Of a DNA stretch of 29,106 nucleotides, positions 23,653 to 29,106 are shown in pieces; within the stretch, counting starts at the first letter, position 1, and each line of letters starts with the position of its first letter. The position numbers were made by a program, and so were the translations under genes. Source of the DNA: VMCP01 sp964415065 (GTDB lineage Bacteria; Bacteroidota; Bacteroidia; NS11-12g; UBA955); contig CAYPYX010000026.1 in the NCBI GenBank assembly GCA_964415065.1, positions 1 to 29,106 on the forward strand, in the 5' to 3' direction. The notes under the pieces were generated by a model. That model saw only the letters and a list, made by a program, of their open reading frames with translations, did not search any database and was not told the DNA's origin.

Positions 23653-23796
23653 TTACAACACTTGATTCTCTTTATTAATTAGTTTTTGAGATTCAATTGC
23701 TTGTGTTTTTTTTGTTTTTCCCCTTTCATTATATTGTTTGTCTGATGAACAACAAAAAAACAGTAACGCTATTATTAATAATTTTAAGAATTTCAT
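23653..23796 (-). CDS. Very small lipoprotein (47 residues)
   Basis: Short ORF starting MKFLKLLIIALLFFCCSSD, a compact lipoprotein signal with Cys at 15/16, then about 30 polar, Lys-rich residues ending NKENQVL. The ATG overlaps the stop of the 178-residue gene upstream as ATGA, the coupling expected for a real gene. A T6G7 tract (C7A6 on the coding strand) begins one base after the stop. It could be a complete small lipoprotein, or the N-terminal remnant of a longer one cut by slippage or rearrangement. Confidence 0.5.
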   Translation of the reverse strand: MKFLKLLIIALLFFCCSSDKQYNERGKTKKTQAIESQKLINKENQVL

Positions 23797-24329
23797 ATAA
23801 CTGCATTTGATAAGCTTGAATACTGACCGTATAAGTCAAATGGTTGATTTTCATAACGAAAATTATACCCCAATTTGTTAATAAATAGAAATAAGGGGTC
23901 AATTTCAGTAGAAACACCTTTGAATTTCACTAATACTGGTAAATTGTAGCTATGATATGATTTTCTACCAGTTGCTATTATCCAAGATAAGCTAGGGTGA
24001 TTCTTTCTAAGAATTGTAGAAATGAGTAATCCTACATCAACTGCTATAGCATATCCGAAATTATTTAACTTTTTTTCGTCTGTACCAATTATCGATTCGT
24101 AGAACTTTTTTTCAATTATTAATCTACGGACTTTTTCAGAGATAGTATTTAAATCTACCTCAACGCTTGATGTTAATTCATAATCAATAATGGTTAAGAA
24201 ATTATTTACTCTCAATTCTATAGATTCTATAAACCAGTCAAAATAAGCTCGAGCCTCTTTCTTGTTCCAGTTTTTAGCTCCTTTTTCGGCAAGTTCGTCT
24301 GGTGGCATAAATAATGGGTATTCACTCAT
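23793..24329 (-). CDS. Soluble protein of unknown function (immunity-type candidate)
   Basis: 178 residues, no signal peptide or membrane helix. The N-terminus is helical and charged (MPPDELAEKGAKNWNKKEAR). The C-terminal half has VDVGLLISTILRKNHPSLSW followed by NLPVLVKFKG and EIDPLFLF. This pattern (DVG, then W, then PVL-F) reminds me of small proteins often placed beside polymorphic toxins, but I cannot name a family. It is coupled by ATGA overlap to the 47-residue lipoprotein. It has 58 bases to the next gene upstream, so the three genes from 24768 to 23653 probably share a transcript. Confidence 0.65.
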   Translation of the reverse strand: MSEYPLFMPPDELAEKGAKNWNKKEARAYFDWFIESIELRVNNFLTIIDYELTSSVEVDLNTISEKVRRLIIEKKFYESIIGTDEKKLNNFGYAIAVDVGLLISTILRKNHPSLSWIIATGRKSYHSYNLPVLVKFKGVSTEIDPLFLFINKLGYNFRYENQPFDLYGQYSSLSNAVI

Positions 24330-24387
24330 ATTGTTAATTTTAAAATGTTTGACCTGTATCAGTTAATTTAATTTCATTTTTGCCATT

Positions 24388-24768
24388 TCATATCCTATCC
24401 GATGAAAAATACACTAGACGGAAAGAAGAACTTTTAAGGCATAAAAAAATCCATTGATCATACTTGACAAGCCAATAGATAAAAGGTAAACTAATCAGTA
24501 GCCATTCAAACGCTAATTTATAATTTGTAAATCTTGTTTCTCTGTTAAAACTAAATAATAGAATATCTAATAAACCAATTACTATCAGGAAACCTATCCA
24601 AAATAAAATTCCATACAAAAAAATCAAATAGTTAGCTGAAAATATTGACTGATTAAAAGTAAATATCTTATTGGAGTAAGCATTAATAAAAGCACTGATA
24701 TATACAGCAATAAATATCACAAAAACATTTATCCAATTAGTTGATAAAATTTTAAATAATTCCTTCAT
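24388..24768 (-). CDS. Small integral membrane protein, unknown function
   Basis: 126 residues with three hydrophobic segments (about 12-31, 47-72 and 86-104) and a basic C-terminal tail. No recognised motif. It lies within the AT-rich array between the RHS scrap and the 178-residue gene. Membrane proteins of this size can serve as immunity proteins against membrane-acting effectors, but that is only suggested by context. Confidence 0.6.
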   Translation of the reverse strand: MKELFKILSTNWINVFVIFIAVYISAFINAYSNKIFTFNQSIFSANYLIFLYGILFWIGFLIVIGLLDILLFSFNRETRFTNYKLAFEWLLISLPFIYWLVKYDQWIFLCLKSSSFRLVYFSSDRI

Positions 24769-24828
24769 ATCTATTATTTTTACTTGGGTTGGTTCAGAAG
24801 TAAATTGTTCATTCCAATCTGCTAAATT

Positions 24829-24936
24829 TTACTTTTTTTCATCCTTGGTAACTCCTGTAAAATTTCCTTTTTTATCTATTGTGATAGAGAATTCAAATTC
24901 TGAAATTATTCTTTGATTTTCACTTGGTAATTCCAT
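24829..24936 (-). pseudogene. 35-codon ORF remnant next to the RHS scrap
   Basis: ATG at 24936, stop at 24829-24831. The product begins MELPSENQRIISEFEFSITI and ends GNFTGVTKDEKK. It resembles the tail of a larger beta-rich protein rather than a complete one. It lies in the 343-base interval 24769-25111, which otherwise holds the RHS fragment, one 66-base repeat and no gene. Confidence 0.3.
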
Positions 24937-24990
24937 CAAAGGTGGCTAATTCCACATCGCCTTCGTAGTGGGTTAGATCGCATTGTTTTT
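24920..24990 (-). pseudogene. Displaced RHS-core fragment
   Basis: On the minus strand this reads CDLTHYEGDVELATFDGITK and a stop. The part 24941-24972 matches 29075-29106, inside the intact RHS gene (HYEGDVVFAT), at 29 of 32 bases; the window edge hides how far the match runs. Similarity to the RHS core stops after the Ala-Thr codons. It is a scrap left by an earlier toxin-tip exchange or deletion. Confidence 0.7.
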
Positions 24991-24992
24991 GG

Positions 24993-25058
24993 TTTCGGGG
25001 GATGCGCATAGCGGTTTGTATTCAGCAAGTTAACCAAAAAACCGTTACTAAAATGGGT
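24993..25058 (+). repeat. 66-base direct repeat, copy 1
   Basis: Starts tttcgggggatgcgcatagc. It matches 27119-27184 in the same orientation at 61 of 66 positions. It abuts the RHS-core fragment on one side and lies 53 bases from the end of the 251-residue lipoprotein gene on the other. Confidence 0.9.
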
Positions 25059-25111
25059 GAAGTTTGAAAAGTATTAGTAATTGTGGAATTGTGCCTGGAG
25101 GAATTAAAATT

Positions 25112-25867
25112 TTATGGTACGTTATTTAATTTATGCCAACAATCCATAAGAAATTTCTCAACAACTAGATCATCCAATGTATGCATTTCGTACATAATAT
25201 CATTTTTATCAATAATATAAAAATAAGTCCTTCCGCGATCGCAATAAAATGATGAAATGGGGTATTCTAATACTTTGGAATTCTTGAACGATTTTGTATA
25301 ATATTCAATTTCTTCAAAATACTCCTTTCTTCCTGGAAAGTGAACACTATCCGAAGTCTTTAAATAGATTTTTACCCTTTCCATATTTTGCATTAATTTT
25401 ATACTATCAACTAATGCCTTAGCATTACGTCCATACCCATTGAATATCCTTTCTCTGTTTCTAAAACTGAATTTAACCTCCTTCGGTAAATCATCCCGAT
25501 ACGGCTTAATTCTAGCATTTTTTTTTGTTAAATACTCTTCGTTTGTAATACATAGCAAAGTATCTCCATGTGCATCAATAATCTCAGGAATTATTCCAGA
25601 TGCACCTTTAAGAACTAAATTATGATCACAAATAAGTAAATGACGTGCGCGCTCGAGAACATCATCATCATACAAATCAAGCCATATATAATAATATTTG
25701 TCCGTAACTATTATTCTTTCTGCTTTTTTAAATAATCCCCACTTAAGAGTATCACCCTTTGCACATCTAGCATAAATATCATTTCTCTCGATTGGTATTC
25801 TACAGCCATATAAAAATGAAACTATAATGATACAATATGCAACAATTGCTTTTTTATTTACTTCCAT
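25112..25867 (-). CDS. Lipoprotein of unknown function
   Basis: 251 residues. The signal MEVNKKAIVAYCIIIVSFLYGC has a good lipobox (LYGC, Cys22). The mature region is rich in charged and aromatic residues (KYYYIWLDLYDDDV, GRTYFYIIDKND) and holds several cysteines (CAKGD, LLICD, LLCIT, FYCDRG). I recognise no family. Together with the TPR gene upstream it occupies the segment between the two 66-base repeats, so the pair may have moved as a unit. An immunity-type role is inferred from context. Confidence 0.65.
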   Translation of the reverse strand: MEVNKKAIVAYCIIIVSFLYGCRIPIERNDIYARCAKGDTLKWGLFKKAERIIVTDKYYYIWLDLYDDDVLERARHLLICDHNLVLKGASGIIPEIIDAHGDTLLCITNEEYLTKKNARIKPYRDDLPKEVKFSFRNRERIFNGYGRNAKALVDSIKLMQNMERVKIYLKTSDSVHFPGRKEYFEEIEYYTKSFKNSKVLEYPISSFYCDRGRTYFYIIDKNDIMYEMHTLDDLVVEKFLMDCWHKLNNVP

Positions 25868-25931
25868 GGTGAATAGTCTTTTCTTAATAAAATACCTTTA
25901 GATACTTTGTTTAAACTATCTGAATTAATGT

Positions 25932-27032
25932 TTATTTATATTGACCTCGATAAAACCTTTTATAATAATCGATAACAAAAGGATTTGATTTGGACCACTT
26001 TACAAATGCATCCCATTTTTCCTTATTTTGCGATTTCCAAACATAAAAGCTTTCTTCATCACCTTTTCTCATAACCCAATAATTATACGCTTCAAAATGG
26101 CCTGAATCTTTCAATTTCTTTTGAAAACTAAACAGAATATTGGGATAACTTTTATCACTATTGTCATTAAAATAATGATCAATGAATTTACTTCTAACTT
26201 GGCTCAGTGAACTAACATCGATATTTTTAACTGAAATCAAAGACAATAACAATGTCTGCTCATAAATCATAGAGAAAGGCAATTTTAGATTATTCGAATC
26301 AGTTATATTGATTGATTCAATATCCAGTAAAGTGTTATTACAAAAACTCACTGAAATAGATGTATCGTTTTTAAATTGTATTTCACTTTTATATGTTTTA
26401 AAAAGTAACTCACTGATTTCTTCAATTCGCTTATAATTGCGTTTTTCTAAATTCATAAATATTTCCCCATAAATCATCCCCCAAACCTCTTCCTGTGAAT
26501 TGCAATAAATTTTAGTTGCCCAATAATAATTTGAAGAAAACTCAGGATCCAACTCAATCCCCAATTCATAATAAACCAATGCTTTACCGTATTCACCATT
26601 GAATAAATGAATATTACCACGCTCTAAATATAGTTTCCCGGAATTTGGAAATTTTTCTAGACCCTTTTCATACCATTCAATCGCCTTTTCTGGTTGTCCA
26701 CTAACACTATACGAATTTCCCAAAAGCTGATACACTTTGTCGTTCACATTCGGGTGATTGACAATTGCTTTCAACGTCTTTATCGATGATTTATAATCTT
26801 TTTTTAAGTATTGAGCATATGCAATTTCATAGGGAAAATCCATATTCTGAGGATCCAATTTCTTAGCTTCCTTTAAGAGCTTTATAGATTTGTCTATTTC
26901 ACCATTATCCATAAGTTTCACCGCTTCAATTCCCAGTTCTACAGCTTTTTCTTGATTCGTATTCTGTGCAAATGAGGTTTGCCAAGCGGTTAGTAAGAAC
27001 CACATTGCAACGGTTTTAATTGTGTTTGTCAT
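25932..27032 (-). CDS. Exported TPR-repeat protein
   Basis: 366 residues. Signal peptide MTNTIKTVAMWFLLTAWQTS ending SFA|Q (about residue 22). Four consecutive TPR-like helical hairpins from about 27 to 165 are seen, including KVYQLLGNSYSVSG with KAIEWYEKGLEKFPN, and KLYLERGNIHLFNG with KALVYYELGIELDP. The C-terminal 200 residues are unrecognised and end KSNPFVIDYYKRFYRGQYK. It is probably periplasmic and likely a protein-binding scaffold. It lies between the 66-base repeats with the 251-residue lipoprotein, and is more AT-rich than the core genes. Confidence 0.7.
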   Translation of the reverse strand: MTNTIKTVAMWFLLTAWQTSFAQNTNQEKAVELGIEAVKLMDNGEIDKSIKLLKEAKKLDPQNMDFPYEIAYAQYLKKDYKSSIKTLKAIVNHPNVNDKVYQLLGNSYSVSGQPEKAIEWYEKGLEKFPNSGKLYLERGNIHLFNGEYGKALVYYELGIELDPEFSSNYYWATKIYCNSQEEVWGMIYGEIFMNLEKRNYKRIEEISELLFKTYKSEIQFKNDTSISVSFCNNTLLDIESINITDSNNLKLPFSMIYEQTLLLSLISVKNIDVSSLSQVRSKFIDHYFNDNSDKSYPNILFSFQKKLKDSGHFEAYNYWVMRKGDEESFYVWKSQNKEKWDAFVKWSKSNPFVIDYYKRFYRGQYK

Positions 27033-27118
27033 AATGTTGTTGTTTATATTAATTACATGTATTCCATAATATCAATTACCGTAAACGCAATACATTTCCT
27101 TCAATTCATATTTTTTCA

Positions 27119-27184
27119 TTTCGGGGGAAGCGCATAGCGGTTTGTATTTAGCAAGTTAAACAAAAAACCATTACTAAAATTGGT
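27119..27184 (+). repeat. 66-base direct repeat, copy 2
   Basis: Second copy of 24993-25058, 2126 bases away, with five mismatches. It lies 86 bases upstream of the TPR-gene start. No RHS sequence was seen beside this copy. Confidence 0.9.
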
Positions 27185-27395
27185 AAAAATTCACGGATTC
27201 ATTATTATGTAAAATATTGTTTCATTGAAATTATAAAACCGCTTAGAATCGCTGAAAAATTGAAACGTATTCTTGAAGAGATCTTAAAACAACATGACCA
27301 TCACAAAAAATTTATATATTTAAAACGATGCTTACATTATATTCTTTGAGAAGTTGTAACAAATTATTTGCACTACTATCTAATTCAAGGTGTAA
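27185..27395. other. Intergenic stretch with a possible decayed plus-strand ORF
   Basis: No intact gene. A plus-strand frame ending at the stop 27347-27349 reads IAEKLKRILEEILKQHDHHK before it, helical and charged. It sits just before the dead RelE-type gene, so it could be the remains of its antitoxin. Nothing else is supported here. Confidence 0.25.
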
Positions 27396-27605
27396 GCTCT
27401 CGAAAAAATCAACGAGCCGTATTATTCCAATATCAAAGAAGCTATTTACTGCCTTGCCGATAACCCAAGACCCACAGGCTACAAAAAGCTAAAAGGTAGA
27501 GATGGTTATCGTATCCGTGAGGCTGATTACCGCATTATCTAAGATATTTTTGATGATGTGCTTTTGGTTGATGTGATTGACCTTGGACACAGAAAAGATA
27601 TTTAA
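27396..27605 (+). pseudogene. Decayed RelE/ParE-type toxin gene
   Basis: The plus-strand frame gives KINEPYYSNIKEAIYCLADN then PRPTGYKKLKGRDGYRIREA, then DYRII, a TAA (27540-27542), then DIFDDVLLVDVIDLGHRKDI and the final stop. This is the RelE-family core (NPRP-G-KKLKG-GYRIR-DYRIIY-I), with the Tyr codon after RII changed to a stop and the N-terminal part and start codon missing. It is therefore 5'-truncated and interrupted by nonsense. It differs in sequence from the intact toxin at 21903-22235. Confidence 0.85.
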
Positions 27606-27639
27606 TCATAAAGCCCGATAAAATCGGGCTTTATGATTA
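27603..27639. terminator. Bidirectional terminator with a 17-bp perfect stem
   Basis: TAATCATAAAGCCCGAT pairs exactly with ATCGGGCTTTATGATTA around an AAA loop. The outer bases are the stop codon of the dead relE-type gene on the plus strand and of the lipoprotein gene on the minus strand, so one hairpin serves both. T-tracts beyond the stem are short. Confidence 0.75.
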
Positions 27640-28056
27640 TGGGAAGGTAACTCGCCAGTTTAATTTTTCTAAGTCTTTTACTTTAACTTTTTCCCTCTTA
27701 GAAAAGAGTTGATGATTCATAATAGAATCTTTCCCCGCTGTCTCTATTAATTCCTTACTGAAGAAAAATATTCTCAAAGTGCTGTCCTTGCATTTTGTGT
27801 TTATAAAATATTCCCACGTATCCATAACAAGTTCATGGGATTCACTATTTGGCTGAATAATATCCGAGTATTTATAATTATCTTTTCCATTCTTTTGATT
27901 TATCGGGTAAAATAATATACTATCATTGTCATAAGAAAGACTATAAAAAATTGTATCATCAGTACTATTAACAATAGTTAATTTACCATCATGGGGATCA
28001 CATCCTGCTGTAAATAACATAATAGCGATGCAAAAAATAATAGTTGCAGATTTCAT
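27637..28056 (-). CDS. Lipoprotein, candidate immunity protein for the RHS toxin
   Basis: 139 residues; signal MKSATIIFCIAIMLFTAGC with the lipid-anchored Cys at 19. The mature domain opens with GKLTIVNSTDDTIFYSLSYD, a beta-rich start, and ends EKLNWRVTFP; no known family. It begins 4 bases after the RHS stop on the same strand, with no room for a promoter, so it is read from the RHS transcript. In polymorphic-toxin loci the gene immediately after the toxin tip is usually the immunity gene. A periplasm-facing lipoprotein would suit a toxin acting in the periplasm or outer membrane. The assignment is inference from position. Confidence 0.7.
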   Translation of the reverse strand: MKSATIIFCIAIMLFTAGCDPHDGKLTIVNSTDDTIFYSLSYDNDSILFYPINQKNGKDNYKYSDIIQPNSESHELVMDTWEYFINTKCKDSTLRIFFFSKELIETAGKDSIMNHQLFSKREKVKVKDLEKLNWRVTFP

Positions 28057-28060
28057 AGTC

Positions 28061-29106
28061 TTATTTCGTTGGGTAGTACTTTAAAAATTTCGGGGCTAAA
28101 TTTTTACCAAACCATATTTCAGCCCATTTATTTGCTCTTATTTCAGTCCAGTATGAATTATGTGATCCTCCAATACCTGTTGCTGCATTAAATAAGCTTG
28201 GAACGCCAATCATTAAATAAAAGTTTATAAATCCTTGACCATTATAATTTAAATCTAGACTAAACCTATAATCTAAATAGTGTCCGTACTCATGTTGCAT
28301 TACACGGTTAAGACTGTTACCACTGTAACCACCTCCAATGTATATGCCAAAACCAGGCAACGTTATGTCTGTCTTATCCGACTTATCGTTATTCTGATAA
28401 ATGCTAATTCCCGGATATTGTATAGGATCACTTAGGTTTATATAACCACCCCCGCTAATTTGAGCATTCTGAGTTTTATTTGAAGCGGTTGTACTTAAGG
28501 GTTGATTACTGACCGGCGAATTAGTTCTTGGAGAATTACCAGATGCCCACCATAAATATTCTTCCGGCTTCTTTACCGTTTTGAGCTCGCTAAAAGTAGA
28601 ATTTGCAGAATTAAACCATACAAACCCTTCAGACTCTTTAACTTTTGTGGGGTCGCTAACAATTAAGCTTTGTCCAATTTTAATTTGATCTCTGTTTGGA
28701 ATATTATTCCATTTTACCAAATTGTCAACAGAGACTCCATATTTGTTACCAATTTTCGTTAGATTATCTCCCCCAACAACGATATAACGTTTTGGATTTC
28801 CAGGATCATCACCATCTGGGTCTTTTAATAAAATTGGATTATCACTTAAGCAGGCATAAAGACTTTCCCAAGGTTTTGTTAAAGGATCTAAATTCCATCT
28901 TCTGCCAAGCTTACCATCGTACATCCAGAATTCTGCGGTTGTTACACCAGCTCCTAATTCATCATCTCTCTCCTGCCCATTAAACCCATACCTATACCCA
29001 ACCCCTGAATACATCCTGCCGCTGCTTGAATCTGGGGTTGACCACGATATGGGATTGCCGAACGGATAATAATCGGTGGCAAATACCACATCGCCTTCAT
29101 AGTGGG
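28061..29106 (-). CDS. RHS-family polymorphic toxin, C-terminal part, with LysM and HEYGH metallopeptidase-like tip
   Basis: 347 visible residues; the start is beyond the right edge. The first part is the end of the RHS core (HYEGDVVFATDYYPFG, YRYGFNGQERDDELG, LGRRWNLDP, LSDNPILLKDPDGD). After the DPDG boundary comes a LysM domain (about 105-152 of the visible part; YIVVGGDNLTKIGNKYGVSV, WNNIPNRDQIKIGQSLIV), which binds peptidoglycan-type glycans. A Ser/Asn/Thr-rich spacer leads to the tip with HEYGHYLDYR (a zinc-binding HExxH), GVPSLFNA and YWTEIRANKWAE, whose Glu could be the third zinc ligand. This is a predicted metallopeptidase-like effector. A lipoprotein gene follows after 4 bases. Confidence 0.85.
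   Translation of the reverse strand, partial: HYEGDVVFATDYYPFGNPISWSTPDSSSGRMYSGVGYRYGFNGQERDDELGAGVTTAEFWMYDGKLGRRWNLDPLTKPWESLYACLSDNPILLKDPDGDDPGNPKRYIVVGGDNLTKIGNKYGVSVDNLVKWNNIPNRDQIKIGQSLIVSDPTKVKESEGFVWFNSANSTFSELKTVKKPEEYLWWASGNSPRTNSPVSNQPLSTTASNKTQNAQISGGGYINLSDPIQYPGISIYQNNDKSDKTDITLPGFGIYIGGGYSGNSLNRVMQHEYGHYLDYRFSLDLNYNGQGFINFYLMIGVPSLFNAATGIGGSHNSYWTEIRANKWAEIWFGKNLAPKFLKYYPTK

Noticed and set aside
23729..23917. 62-codon minus-strand hydrophobic frame
   Set aside because: It overlaps the end of the 178-residue gene and the 47-residue lipoprotein in a different frame; the ATGA-coupled frames are better supported.
1..29106. CRISPR array, tRNA, rRNA or IS transposase
   Set aside because: No regularly spaced repeats, no cloverleaf-type or rRNA-like stretches and no transposase-like proteins were found by reading; the repeats present are single pairs.

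Overview
The window looks like a stretch of a Bacteroidota chromosome. Three things point there: a large secreted protein with a Por-type (type IX secretion) C-terminal sorting domain, several promoters with the Bacteroidota -7 box TAnnTTTG, and almost no Shine-Dalgarno sequences. No rRNA, tRNA, CRISPR array or insertion-sequence transposase was seen. The sequence does not allow a finer taxonomic call.

Layout. Positions 1-7300 hold core genes: a membrane glycosyltransferase cut by the left edge, glmS and metK (all minus strand), then ffh and pdxH (plus), meeting fabI (minus). Positions 7503-10241 encode a 912-residue cell-surface protein. It is followed by a 100-N gap that is almost certainly an assembly artefact, because 55 identical bases lie on both sides. 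Positions 10460-14218 (minus) are a surface-polysaccharide group: a Wzz-like chain-length protein, an O-antigen ligase/polymerase and an OppC-type permease with a strange Ser/Gly-rich insert. Positions 14346-19609 (minus) carry a CBS-domain protein, kdsC, a group III truncated haemoglobin, a deoxyhypusine-synthase-like protein, a LOG-family protein, ndk and a saccharopine/alanine-dehydrogenase-like enzyme. Positions 19701-21598 (plus) carry an HMCES/YedK DNA-protein crosslinker coupled to a lipoprotein.

From about 21.6 kb to the right edge the character changes. The DNA is visibly more AT-rich and holds a RelE/ParE toxin-antitoxin pair, a run of small lipoproteins and unrecognised proteins, a dead relE-type gene, an RHS-core scrap and two pairs of near-identical direct repeats. 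It ends with the 3' part of an RHS gene whose tip carries a LysM domain and an HEYGH metallopeptidase-like domain. A lipoprotein gene starts 4 bases after it and is the obvious immunity candidate. I read this region as a polymorphic-toxin locus with an array of orphan immunity-type genes, reshaped by recombination at short repeats. The toxin family and the genomic pattern are known types; the particular effector-immunity pairings and repeat-bounded cassettes are the least described part of the window.

Functional links. GlmS (UDP-GlcNAc supply), KdsC (Kdo for LPS), the O-antigen ligase, Wzz and the GT-C glycosyltransferase all serve envelope glycans. FabI serves lipids, and Ffh delivers membrane proteins. 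Four genes (ffh, the CBS gene, the deoxyhypusine-synthase-like gene and the HMCES gene) have TAnnTTTG only 3-6 bases before the ATG, which predicts leaderless or nearly leaderless mRNAs.
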